Positions 49,322-60,779 of a DNA stretch of 64,000 nt are shown piece by piece (the stretch's first letter is position 1; the number at the start of each line of letters is the position of its first letter). The DNA comes from Gonocerus acuteangulatus (lineage: Eukaryota > Arthropoda > Insecta > Hemiptera > Coreidae): contig OX328125.1 in assembly GCA_946811695.1 (NCBI GenBank), positions 95,548,760 to 95,612,759 on the forward strand. Direction: 5' to 3'. A program made the position numbers and the translations under genes. The notes beneath the pieces are model-generated. The model was not told where the DNA came from. It ran no database searches and saw only the letters and a program-made list of their open reading frames with translations.

Positions 49322-50676
49322 ATACTTTTTTTACGGTACATCGCCATCTATGCCCTTAGTGCCAGGGTATCTACAGGTTGCTACCCTTCATAAACATCCA
49401 TGGTGGAGCAGGATATGCCCTTAGTGCCAGGGTATCTATAGGTTGCTACCCTTCATAAACATCCATGGTGGATCAGGATATGCCCTTAGTACCAGGGTAT
49501 CTACAGGTTGCTACCCTTCATAAACATCCATGGTGGATAAGGATATGCCCTTAGTGCCAGGGTATCTACAGGTTGCTACCCTTCATAAACATCCATGGTG
49601 GATCAGGATATGCCCTTAGTACCAGGGTATCTATAGGTTGCTACCCTTTATAAACATCCATGCCCTTAGTGCCAGGGTATCTATAGGTTGCTACCCTTCA
49701 TAAACATCCATGCCCTTAGTGCCAGGGTATCTATAGGTTGCTACCCTTCATAAACATCCATGCCCTTAGTACCAGGGTATCTATAGGTTGCTACCCTTCA
49801 TAAACATCCATGCCCTTAGTGCCAGGGTATCTATAGGTTGCTACCGTTCATAAACATCCATGCCCTTAGTGCCAGGGTATCTACAGGTTGCTACCCTTCA
49901 TAAACATCCATGGTGGATAAGGATATGCCCTTAGTGCCAGGGTATCTATAGGTTGCTACCCTTCATAAACATCCATGCCCTTAGTGCCAGGGTATCTACC
50001 GGTTGCTACCCTTCATAAACATCCATGGTGGATCAGGATATGCCCTTAGTGCCAGGGTATCTACAGGTTGCTACCCTTCATAAACATCCATGGTGGATAA
50101 GGATATGCCCTTAGTGCCAGGGTATCTACAGGTTGCTACCCTTCATAAACATCCATGGTGGATCAGGATATGCCCTTAGTACCAGGGTATCTATAGGTTG
50201 CTACCCTTTATAAACATCCATGCCCTTAGTGCCAGGGTATCTATAGGTTGCTACCCTTCATAAACATCCATGCCCTTAGTGCCAGGGTATCTACAGGTTG
50301 CTACCCTTCATAAACATCCATGGTGGATCAGGATATGCCCTTAGTACCAGGGTATCTACAGGTTGCTACCCTTCATAAACATCCATGGTGGATCAGGATA
50401 TGCCCTTAGTACCAGGGTATCTATAGGTTGCTACCCTTCATAAACATCCATGGTGGATAAGGATATGCCCTTAGTGCCAGGGTATCTATAGGTTGCTACC
50501 CTTCATAAACATCCATGCCCTTAGTGCCAGGGTATCTATAGGTTGCTACCCTTCATAAACATCCATGGTGGAGCAGGATATGATTTTCTGGATAGAAATA
50601 AAACTCAACCTGCTCCAACACGCATCTCTCGCAGGAAATTCCAAGGTGTTTGCCACTGGACCACGGGAAGACCCGA
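49322..50676 (-). repeat. SINE-B whose tail has become a minisatellite
   Basis: On the minus strand the SINE head (GGGTCTTCCCGTGGTCCAGT, near 50676) is followed by a damaged B-box region and a CTGCTCCACCATGGATG body. The minisatellite comes next, and then the SINE's own terminus GATGGCGATGTACCGTAAAAAA at 49322-49350. The tandem unit therefore consists of SINE-B 3' sequence, with the SINE start and end still on either side. Confidence 0.8.
49351..50580. repeat. minisatellite, 21 units of two lengths (65 and 50 bp)
   Basis: Units begin TGCCCTTAGTGCCAGGGTAT. Twelve 65-bp units carry a 15-bp extension (TGGTGGATCAGGATA or variants GATAAGG, GAGCAGG); nine 50-bp units lack it. In order: L L L L S S S S S L S L L L S S L L L S L, which sums to exactly 1230 bp. 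Variants mark a higher-order repeat: units 2-5 (49416-49660) recur as units 12-15 (49976-50220), including a shared CCCTTTA variant. Confidence 0.95.
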
Positions 50677-50879
50677 AACTAAATAATAATTTCAAAACAT
50701 GTCCTCTAATTTAAATTCAACTAATCTTCCATTTATAATCTACAGATCTCCAAATATTTTCAAATTGCTATAAATCTAAAACTAAGTATGAAAAAGTAAG
50801 CAATTAGTTAAATAAAGACGTAAAAATCAGCCATTTTACTCTCAGAAGGAATGTATCCGATGAGGTCTTACTAATTAAG

Positions 50880-51065
50880 GAATTGTTAACGGATGTCTAC
50901 AAATGTTGACCTACTAGATACCGAAAATATATTTTTATGTTTTTGTGTCCGCGCGGCCACAATTCGTTTTTCGGCATAAAACTAGGTATATGACATACCC
51001 ACAACAAACGTTTGGACGTAATCCATCTCATTCGGTGCTGGAGGGAGGGGCTCCGGACACAAATT
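50880..51065. repeat. diverged member of the 36.2-kb repeat family
   Basis: GACCTACTAGATACCGAAAAT, a GTGTCCGCGCGGCCAC block, TCGGCATAAAACTAGGTATAT and a G-rich GGAGGGAGGGGCTCCGGAC follow the same order as 36165-36410. More of it continues after the SINE, at 51260-51440. Confidence 0.5.
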
Positions 51066-51067
51066 AT

Positions 51068-51245
51068 TTAAATTTTAACGTCCATTTATTATTGACATCG
51101 AATTATAGGACCGCTTGTCTATAGGCTACCTCTTTTCTAGCTAGGATAGGGTTGATGCCTTTTCTTTTGTCCAAAGAAAGGCTATCGCCTAGTGGGAATG
51201 GAACCCACGACCTTAGGCGAACACTAATTATTACCACGCTCCTGA
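51068..51245 (-). repeat. SINE-A copy
   Basis: The minus strand has the GGTCGTGGGTTCCATTCCCAC B-box region, a CTTTCTTTGGACAAAAGAAAAGGC body and a GACGTTAAAATTTAAAT tail. It splits the 50880-51440 repeat. Confidence 0.7.
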
Positions 51246-51532
51246 CGATCGAATTTTTTTTTTAATTTTTTTAATAGTACTACGAAACTTGGCATGTATT
51301 GTGCTTATCCAAAGAGCAAGACGTGCTGTAAAAGTAGACTAAATTGGTCTTTCAGGAATGGGATTTTGCTTCTGTAAGGAATTATTAATTTGCCAGAATC
51401 TGCTGTAATTTTTACTCCCTTACAATAATACTAGATTCATACCAAACTGAGGAACATTTGGTCTAAAAAAGAGAATACTGTATGAATTAGAAATCGATGC
51501 TTTAAACATAGACTTGAGGAGTCGGTTGGGGC

Positions 51533-52458
51533 CAGAGATGGGCATTATTTTATTTATAAATAAAAAATGATTCTTACTTCATATATTTGTAAATACGAAT
51601 GTAAATAAATTCGTATTCATAAGTGTGAATACGAATTTATTTGTATTGTCGTATATTAAATACAAAAATACAAATAAAATTTTATTCGCAAATTTTCCTG
51701 CGAATACAAATAAATTGTAAATATTCACAAAAAATGTGAATGTTTTTTTTATTACGGCGCATCGACAAATTGTGGCCATTAGCGCCGACGTCCAGGGTGC
51801 AACCAGGAATTTTCTCAGCGAGCCCTGAGATGAGAAAATTCCTGTCGCCGGTGGGGATCGAACCCACTACCTCCCGCTTATGAATCTAGCGCGCTAGCCA
51901 CTAGACCACGGGAGACCCCGCCTTTTTTTATTATTATTATTTTTTTTTAATTATTATTTTTTTAATGCGTTAACGTCTTGGTTATCAGCGCCTAGATTCA
52001 TTTTTCTTTTTTTTTTTAATTTAATTTAAAACCAAATAAGGAATCTGGTGTTACAGGGAGGTAAAAAGGGGGGGGGAATCACCATCAATACGAATAAATT
52101 CATTTGCGATTTTTTTTGTGAATAAATTTGTATTCACAAATTATAATGTGAATAAATTTGTATTCATATATTTTAATGTGATTTCTTTTTTCTTTTTTTT
52201 TTTTTTTTTTTTGTAATCACTCGATTTTTTGTGTGAACATTCACTCAATTTGTCGATGCGCCGTAATAAAAAAAACATTCACATTTTTTGTGAATATTTA
52301 CAATTTATTTGTATTCGCAGGAAAATTTGGGAATAAAATTTTATTTGTATTTTTATATTTAATATACGTGAATACAAATAAATTCGTATTCACACTTATG
52401 AATACGAATTTATTTACATTCGTATTTTTATTTATAAATAAAATTATGCCCATCTCTG
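51533..52458. mobile_element. hAT MITE with ~200-bp arms, invaded by SINE-B
   Basis: Ends CAGAGATGGGCATTATTTTA and CAGAGATGGGCATAATTTTA (right, complement) are flanked by GTTGGGGC (51525-51532) and GTCGGGGC (52459-52466), an 8-bp duplication with one change. The arms (51533-51775 and 52240-52458) are complementary except for a 26-bp block in the left one. They consist of AATACGAATTTATTTG-like words that also fold locally. No transposase is present. A SINE-B lies inside, next to the left arm. Confidence 0.85.
51745..51918 (-). repeat. SINE-B copy inside the hAT element
   Basis: Best-preserved SINE-B here. On the minus strand: GGTCTCCCGTGGTCTAGTGG, a GGGTTCGATCCCCACC B-box, GGAATTTTCTCATCTCAGGG, GAGAAAATTCCTGGTTGC and the tail CGATGCGCCGTAATAAAAAA. 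Another SINE-B-like tail lies at 51962-52000. Confidence 0.85.
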
Positions 52459-52466
52459 GTCGGGGC

Positions 52467-53197
52467 TCGCCACCTTGGGAAATGTGTTTCGATATGCAGG
52501 TCCTGCATGACGGTAGTGTTTTCTACATCTTCGAACTGCTATGACTTTTACAGCCAGGCTATCTACAGGTTGCTATCCACGTTTAATGCATTCGGTTTGT
52601 GTACTCCTAGACACATCTCCCACCTGATTCCACGTCCATCTTTGCTTAACTACCCAAACCACAGTACAACGTGATACCTTGTAGACCTATTATTCATAAC
52701 CTAAGCAGCGACTGCTTCCATTACCCTATCGGCTCGCACGTAGATAACACGTGGCGATAATAACGTCAGAGTTATGCCGACATAGAGAGAACACGTTAGT
52801 AAAAAGTATCACGCGAGTATCCATTATTATGCCGCATGCACGCGGACCGTAAGGAAGGCCCCGGGATAGGGCTGGTCATTTTATACTGGGTTTTTATACC
52901 TCGGACTCCAACAGTTCGTGCGGTGTAATCCAACCGACAGCTGTGCTATAATGACACCTCACGTTCTAGGCCTATTGTCGGGGAGTGGGAGGTTCCCACA
53001 GTCACGAAGGGGAGGCTGTCTACGGGTCAACTTTATATATATATATATATTCTTGTGTATTCGGCAACCACCGAGGAAGAAACAACAATGACCTGGCTGA
53101 CGAAGATGGAGATGAACCCATCGAAATATTCCAGGAAGAAGTGAGGAGTGCCACCGCTGGAGAAAAATGCCGTTCCATGCAAAAATATACTCCTATA
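52467..53197. other. no gene recognised
   Basis: A less AT-rich stretch (52740-53010) with a short TA run at 53035. Nothing with domain or splice support. Confidence 0.35.
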
Positions 53198-53538
53198 TAC
53201 TAGCTATTACCCGGCGTGCCATGCTACACCTACTTTCTGCATCTAGCAAAGGAAAAATAAATTTGAAAACACATAAGTAATATTAAAATCCAATAACACA
53301 AATCTGTAACTGTTCGGGCTCAGAGTTTCGAAGCTGTGACCTCCGAACTGTGACTCCTGGACGATTTTAACCTAGTCTGTAGTACCCCCCGGATCAAAAG
53401 TCGGAACAATACAGACAGTCTGCTGGTAGACGTTTAGTACCTAGCCTATGACGCTTCCCGTATCAAGAGCTACATGCGTGCCAAGTTTGGTCAAAATCGG
53501 TCAAACGGTGTAGATTTGTATAAGGAACAAACAGCATA

Positions 53539-53603
<65 letters not shown>

Positions 53604-53605
53604 TT
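53198..53605 (+). repeat. RTE-like retroposon fragment with (TA)n tail
   Basis: It starts ACTAGCTATTACCCGGCGTG, a motif at the head of many invertebrate retroposon repeats. It ends CCAAGTTTGGTCAAAATCGG, then a short GTGTAGATTTGTATAAGG link, then ACAAACAGCATACACGTGA and TA repeats (53545-53605). The TTGGTCAAAATCGGT...GGAACAAACA(N)...(TA)n ending is typical of RTE-clade 3' ends. No reverse transcriptase is encoded. Confidence 0.6.
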
Positions 53606-53869
53606 TGTACGAGACCAGCCATGGCTGATGATTGTAATTTTAGATTAAAAAACTTTTAATTTATTTTTTGTTTGTGTTTGGCGATATTATAAATGACGAC
53701 TACGTTGTATAAGAAATGTTTTGTCTGTGATGAGAGGCCAAGTTGCCAGAAACTAGTCGTCATGAATAAAATGATATAAAAGAAGTGTTGAAGCAATTTT
53801 TTGACCTATAAGGCCTTATTAAAAGAAGAGGAAAAATACGTGTGAAAGAGGTCAAGTTACGAGAGTATA

Positions 53870-55062
<1,193 letters not shown>

Positions 55063-55067
55063 TTTAT

Positions 55068-55679
55068 TGTTTACGATTGTGGTCACTCTACCATTTTTTA
55101 TATGGTTTAGAGTAGACCACTGGCGGTGAAGGACTGCAGAGATTTGTACATAGGTTGAATTTAAAATCAGGATTTATTTGGAAAATATAATTAATTAGAT
55201 GGGGGTGTAAAGCCAAAAGCAGGAACATATTTATTGTTATTGGGTTAGTTAAATTTTGGATTATGATAAATGATGAGTTGCTGCTGATGGTTGAACTGTT
55301 GAATGGTTTTGCTGGATCTTCATAAATGATAAATTAAGAGAGGTACCTGGTGTCTTGACGATTATGTGTTTAAGCATAATGTATAAGCCTTGTAATGTGC
55401 TGCATTTTCTTCTTTCTCTAATCCTGGTGGGCTGGCCAACACCATTCCTGCTCCCTTCGCTCGTCCTGGGTGGCTTAGATGTTTACTCCTCCATAATTGG
55501 TGTATGAAACTTGGGGAGAGAAAAACTTAGATGCTCCACACTTTGTCTGCTTGGTGACTATCTCTTCCCAACTTGTCTTTGCGTGCAGTTCGTACTGCCG
55601 CGGGCAAGTAGTTCCCGGGCACACCGCTAGGTGGCAGCACCTCACGGGGTATGTTTCGTTGAGCGGAGTGAAGCGAACA
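55068..55679 (-). repeat. BEL/Pao 3' LTR
   Basis: Begins TGTTTACGATTG and ends GAAGCGAACA on the plus strand, so it has TG...CA ends. It appears identical by eye to the LTR at 60780-61391 over all 612 bases. It carries CCGCTAGGTGGCAG at 55624-55637. Confidence 0.95.
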
Positions 55680-55974
55680 AACCGCCCACCTAAATTAGTT
55701 TATGCTAATTTACAATACAAAAAATAAAAATAGAAAATATTACAAGGGTGCGTACAAGTTGGTTCAACCTACAAACAACACAGAAATGAAAAAGAGTAAA
55801 TAAACAAAAATACAATAATGAGGGTAAAAAACTTCTAATGTATGTGGCGTTGAATAGGTGTACCAAATACAACTTGAAACTACTTCCAAAAAAAAAATGT
55901 TTAAAATAAGGACAAAGTAAACAAATTCCATAATGAAGAAAAATAACGAAAACAAAAGAGCCAAACTTGGACAT

Positions 55975-56683
55975 TCAACGAGCTGAACGATCTTCCGTTT
56001 CAGCGTGAAATAAAGGAACAAGGGACGTAACTGCCCTAGTTAAAGTCTTGCCGGTGGGGGTTAGGACATCCACAACGCGAATGATTCCGTCGCGACCAGG
56101 GTAGGTGAATGTGACTCGTCCTACGGGCCATTGTCCTAGAAGTGGTCTTCTTTCCACAAGGATCACTAGGTCTCCTGATTTGATGATGGGTTGAAATCTT
56201 CCTGGGTGAATTCTTCAATCTGCCGCCCACCCTGAGGATCCCCTGTTCATCGAAGAAAGGTGAAATGTGGACATAATCTGTCCCCTTTTTCATCGAGGCA
56301 TCCTTGTGCAACTGTTGTGGCATTGATGTGAACTTTAAAGGAGATACTTTGGTTTTGCCTTTGACAAACGAGATGTTGACTTCGCCATCTGAGCTCATGG
56401 AGTGCAAGTACAAGGCAGCGCTGTATCCCTTTGATGATGCATAACAGAAGCCAACCAAGCGGCGAACAGCTAGGGGTTCTGTGATGTATCGTGGAATCGA
56501 GATAGAAGACAGGACTAGCCAATCGGTTGTAAGTTCCATCCAGGCAGCTTGGAGATGGTGTGGGAGTTCTTCGTCCCAGTCGGTCTTCGCTTTCCAGACC
56601 TCTTGGAGCAATGACTTGGCGATGAAGACTACAGGAGCAAGCAGTCCAAGTGGGTCAAAGATACGCGATATTGACGACAGCAT
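55975..56683 (-). pseudogene. BEL/Pao pol 3' part: A17-like, RNase H and integrase-tail remnants
   Basis: The frame from 56683 reads LSSISRIFDPLGLLAPVVF, the conserved Pao segment after RT (the A17-type region), then the start of RNase H. The expected catalytic GFCDAS is GFCYAS here, a GAT-to-TAT change at 56441-56443. Soon after KVSPLK the sequence jumps to DEQGILRVGGRLKNS, which normally lies just before the integrase zinc finger. It then shifts frame (near 56170) to LGQWPVGRV...GRDGIIRVVDV, the C-terminal end of Pao integrases. Most of RNase H and the whole HHCC/DDE integrase core are missing. Confidence 0.85.
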
Positions 56684-59600
56684 GTGCCGTTTAGTGACCG
56701 GACAAGGATGGGGGGGTTTGACCGAATAGGAAAAGGAATCATTCGATGAACGCCTAATATTAGTAGACCTAATATTTTGGTGGAGTCGTCGATTCTGATG
56801 GCTACAGATTCGCTATGTAGTTCTTTGGCAGGAAGAAGCATTGGTTCGGTCGAAGCCCACTTGCTGAGGGTAAATCCGCCTTTTGCGAATAAACCGCATA
56901 ACTGGTTTTGAAGTAGAAGAGCTTCTTCTAAGGTGTCAGCTCCGCTGCACAGGTCGTCAACGTAGCAGTTCTCTAAAACGCGACTTGCGGCTAAGGGGAA
57001 TTCTGACCCATGGATTTCTACAAGTCGCCTTACGGTTCGAAGAGCTTGATATGCGCTTGACTTAAGCCCATATGTTACGGTATTGAGCTCCATTATCTGA
57101 ATTGCCTTGTTGGGTGAATCGCGCCACAGGATGTGCTGGAATTTTCTGTCTTCTTCGTGAACGACAACTTGGCGATACATCTTAACCATGTCGGCACATA
57201 GAGGAATGGCATAGAGGCGAAAACGGATCAGAATGTTGCACAAATCTTCTTGTAGCTTGGGTCCCGATAGGAGTGCGTCATTGAGACTGTAACCTGATGA
57301 CGAAGGGCATGACGCATCGAAAACTACTCTCAGCTTCATGTCGCCGTGAGGGCCCTCCTGCCAAACGCCATGGTGAGGGATGAGATACGAGGACTTAGTT
57401 GCTGCAGGAGACATGTGTCCGAGGTCCCTGTATTCCTGCATGAATTCGGAATATTTATGAAAAAACGCGGGATCCTTTCGGAATCTAGTTTCCAGAGCGT
57501 AGAAACGGCGGTATGCAATATCTCTGTTGTCGCCGATCGGGACGCCTTCCTTGAAGGGCAGTCTCACTATAAATCGTCCCACGTCATCTCGAGAAAGTGT
57601 CTTCGAGTAAAATTCCTCGCAATAGGCATCTTCGGGGTCGGTTCGGTCTACAGGTTTGGGCTCTTCAATCTCCCAAAACAACTTCATATCATCCTCAATT
57701 GAATGATGCCTTTCGATAAAGAATGAGTGATGAGAAGTAGAGGGGTGATCATTCAATGTGCCGGTGACAACGAGTCCGAATGTGGTGGGCAACAATGACA
57801 AACCGTCGATGTCAGAGGGCTTAGATGCGCCGGAAATAATTTGATGGAAGACATCTCCTCCTAACAGTATGTCGATGGGTTTAGACTCTCCAAATTGGTG
57901 ATCGGCCAAGGGTAAATCCATTAGCTTGCTAGAAAGCGATGTTGGCAGACTTACGTTGGGCAAATTCGATGTGATGTGGTCGATGACCAACGGTGTCACC
58001 TTTAATTCTTTGTCTCCAACGAGTGGGCGTAAAACGCAGTGTGTGGATCCTTTTACTAGGTGCGCTGGTAGGGTTGATCCTGCGAGGCTTGTGATGGACA
58101 CCTTGGAAGGGAAAATCTTAGCACCTATCTTCTTTGCAAGAGAGGAAGTCATGAAGGTATTTTGACTGCCCGAGTCGAGGAGAGCATGTGCGGTGTGGAA
58201 ATCACCTCTTGAACCTCTAATCAGAGTGCGCACGGTTCCGAGGAGTACGGTGCTCCTTGAGCATGATTTCTGGGCTGAGCCAAAACCGATGAAGGACTTG
58301 TCTTGAGTGTCTGCAACTGGAGATTGTCTTTTGTCATGAGCTGGTTCTTCATCCTTGGTGACTCCACGATCATCTCGATGGATCAGCGAATGATGTTTAT
58401 TCCTGCAGTAGATGCAGCGAAATTTGGAACGGCAGTTTCCAACTCTGTGCCCTTTTCTTAAACAATTGAAGCACACCTTCCAAGAACGAATTATCGAAGC
58501 CCGTTGTTCTACAGGAAGTTTTTTAAATCTTTCGCACTTCGCACAGGTGTGGGCGCCTTGGCAGAAAAGGCATTGAACGGGCTTAGGACTGGTTTCTCGG
58601 GACTTAGAACTTTGAGAATCCGAGGAATCGCTGCTGGTGTGAAATGAAACCGCCTTATACCGCGGGGAGTTTCTGTTGGGGCGGCTAACGCTAGAGTTCG
58701 AGGAGGACCTACTACTTGAGCCTGTTCCTGATACATCCTCCGACATCTTGAGGGCGAGTTTCCTTTGGCGAATGAATGTTATTACGTCCTCAGTTTTCGG
58801 AAGGTCCTTGCTGGACTCTCGAGATAATTCGAATTGTTTCCTCGTTTCAGCGTCAAGAGCGCGCAGGGCTAATGTGGACAATATGAATTCGCAAGGATTC
58901 TCGAGTTTGAGAGCGTTAAAGGCCTCGATACTATCAGCAACGCCTGTAAGAAACCTATCATATTTCTGCTGTTCCGATTTGGCAGAGGTAACTTCACAAT
59001 CCACGATGCGATGAACTAGAAGACGAGCTAATACTCGAGGGTTGTCATAGGTCTTTGTTACCTTCTCCCAAGCTTGATCGTAGGACTCATCCGCGATGGT
59101 GAAATTGGAAACTAATGACGCGGATTCTCCTTTGAGAGCTGCTATCAGATAATGAAATTTCTCAATTTTGCTGAGAGATTTGCGATCGTGTATCATGGAG
59201 CGGAACGTGTCTCTGAAGTGGGTCCATTGTAGGAGGTCGCCTGAGAACGTGGGAATTGGGATCTTATCGAGCTCGGGACCGCGGGAGGTCATTGTTGGCA
59301 ATTCGGTTTTTTCAGCTTTCCTTAAAGAGTCGCGGTCCTTGAGGGAGAGTAGAATGGCTTTAGCAGCGATAATTTCAGACCGTAGCTTGCTGTATACCGC
59401 ATCCCAATCTTTATTAGGGAAAATGTCGCTTTCTCCCAAAAGCAGATGTAGTGAGTCGCGTTTGTCCCATGTGCAGCAGAATTCCTCCCACTCTTCCTTC
59501 GCGACGAGATATCTCGCCTCGAAGCTCCGTATGTCGTCATCTGCGATATCGTTCAATGTAATGTCGCCAATTCCAATGATGTTGCGCTTTAAAAGGCGCA

Positions 59601-59691
59601 TTTTGCGTTCAAGTGCGTTGGCTTGATTAAGATAATCAGAGGATTTCGTCGCTTGACGCCTTTGAGCGTCTTGATCTTCAGGCATATTCAA
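56629..59691 (-). CDS. BEL/Pao gag-protease-reverse transcriptase polyprotein (frame-broken 3' end)
   Basis: A 1020-codon open frame. Residues ~148-290 match the DUF1759 gag region (IPIPTFSGDLLQWTHFRDTF). Residues 374-437 are a Cys/His cluster of zinc knuckles (CFNCLRKGHRVGNC). An aspartic protease has LLDSGSQ (Asp506). RT spans ~770-950, with LRVVFDAS, a YGLKSSA block and the YVDD active site at 910-913. The frame leaves family homology after about residue 990, at a seven-base G run on the plus strand (56710-56716). The expected VTKRHMLSS continues in another frame, which points to a one-base slip, either mutation or sequence error. Gag, protease and RT look intact, but integration would need another element's integrase. 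Confidence 0.92.
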   Translation of the reverse strand: MNMPEDQDAQRRQATKSSDYLNQANALERKMRLLKRNIIGIGDITLNDIADDDIRSFEARYLVAKEEWEEFCCTWDKRDSLHLLLGESDIFPNKDWDAVYSKLRSEIIAAKAILLSLKDRDSLRKAEKTELPTMTSRGPELDKIPIPTFSGDLLQWTHFRDTFRSMIHDRKSLSKIEKFHYLIAALKGESASLVSNFTIADESYDQAWEKVTKTYDNPRVLARLLVHRIVDCEVTSAKSEQQKYDRFLTGVADSIEAFNALKLENPCEFILSTLALRALDAETRKQFELSRESSKDLPKTEDVITFIRQRKLALKMSEDVSGTGSSSRSSSNSSVSRPNRNSPRYKAVSFHTSSDSSDSQSSKSRETSPKPVQCLFCQGAHTCAKCERFKKLPVEQRASIIRSWKVCFNCLRKGHRVGNCRSKFRCIYCRNKHHSLIHRDDRGVTKDEEPAHDKRQSPVADTQDKSFIGFGSAQKSCSRSTVLLGTVRTLIRGSRGDFHTAHALLDSGSQNTFMTSSLAKKIGAKIFPSKVSITSLAGSTLPAHLVKGSTHCVLRPLVGDKELKVTPLVIDHITSNLPNVSLPTSLSSKLMDLPLADHQFGESKPIDILLGGDVFHQIISGASKPSDIDGLSLLPTTFGLVVTGTLNDHPSTSHHSFFIERHHSIEDDMKLFWEIEEPKPVDRTDPEDAYCEEFYSKTLSRDDVGRFIVRLPFKEGVPIGDNRDIAYRRFYALETRFRKDPAFFHKYSEFMQEYRDLGHMSPAATKSSYLIPHHGVWQEGPHGDMKLRVVFDASCPSSSGYSLNDALLSGPKLQEDLCNILIRFRLYAIPLCADMVKMYRQVVVHEEDRKFQHILWRDSPNKAIQIMELNTVTYGLKSSAYQALRTVRRLVEIHGSEFPLAASRVLENCYVDDLCSGADTLEEALLLQNQLCGLFAKGGFTLSKWASTEPMLLPAKELHSESVAIRIDDSTKILGLLILGVHRMIPFPIRSNPPILVRSLNGTCCRQYRVSLTHLDCLLL

Positions 59692-60779
59692 AACAAAACA
59701 AAGCAGCCAACCAGATCGAGCAGGAGCGGAGAAAGGAGTTAGCCAAACAAATAAAAGAATGAGAACAATAGAGCAAAAGGAAGAAGCACAAGATAAAATA
59801 GAGATAGAAAATGTTCAGGTACCAATAAGAACAACAAAATAAATAAAACTTGAGAAGAGAACGGGCTGAGCAGACGAAACATTAAAATAGAGTAAGATGA
59901 TTGACTACATTAATACAACAGGCTAAGCTAAAGTCAATTAAAACCATTAAAATAATCAAAAGCATTTAAAACACATCATACATAAGGTGACTGTCACGAA
60001 AAGAAACCAAGGAGAGTGTGACGTCACGAGAGCGGGGTCACTGTAACTAGACTTGATAACTACTACCTCTATGGACTGAGTCTAGGTGGAGAAACAGCTA
60101 GCTGAGCGAAGCCTCCCTAGTTTGAGAAAACCATGAGGATCAGTCACAGTGGAAGAAGAATTGTGTTTTAAATAGGTGTTTATGTGTGGAATAACAAATG
60201 AATTGACTTTATGTGAAATAATAATAATACCTGTGTGATACATGTCTAGAAAATAAAGATATAAATGATATTTATGAGAATCTTATTGTCTACCCAGATC
60301 ATTAATAAATGATTGAAGAACATATTGTAATTAAATTAAAAAATATAAAGAATAAAATCTATAAGGTAATTGAGAGATGAACATGAGACAATAATATAAA
60401 TAATTTAATAATATAATTGAATGTAAGTTCTCATGTTGGGCTAATGTCAATTACTTGAGTTAAATATGTCTTCAAACATTTATAGAAATTATTTAAACAT
60501 TAAAATAGTCTAAGCAACACATTTGAAATGATCAAGTCTGATTTGGATCATGAAGAGAATTTTTAAACTGATTAGTTCATGATAATTAATAGAAAATGGT
60601 ATAGACTTGATGTGATTTGAAAATAATAATATTTGATAGCAATTAATTCATAAATCCATATCAATATATTTTTTATTGCCTGAATAAAAGACTATTTTTA
60701 CCAAAATTATGTAACTGATACAGATCCGGGAGGACCATAGTTTATGATATACTGGTACAGATCTCTGCCCGGAGGACCA
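59692..60779 (-). other. BEL/Pao untranslated leader
   Basis: AT-rich DNA between the 5' LTR and the gag start, with no significant open frame. The 60720-60780 end has a duplicated GGAGGACCAT phrase beside the putative primer-binding site, so the site may be rearranged. Confidence 0.6.

Noticed and set aside
49351..50580. CRISPR-like array
   Set aside because: Units are contiguous tandem repeats with no unique spacers, in a eukaryotic genome, and derive from a SINE.
51838..51918. Genuine tRNA gene
   Set aside because: A and B boxes are good, but the sequence continues into the SINE-B body and tail, and the same unit recurs several times with decay.
55497..55727. 76-codon frame repeated at 61209-61424
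   Set aside because: Lies within the two LTRs in the antisense direction; no coding role expected.
57346..57702. 118-codon plus-strand frame, and others at 58676-59014 and 59168-59626
   Set aside because: Antisense shadows of the BEL/Pao polyprotein.
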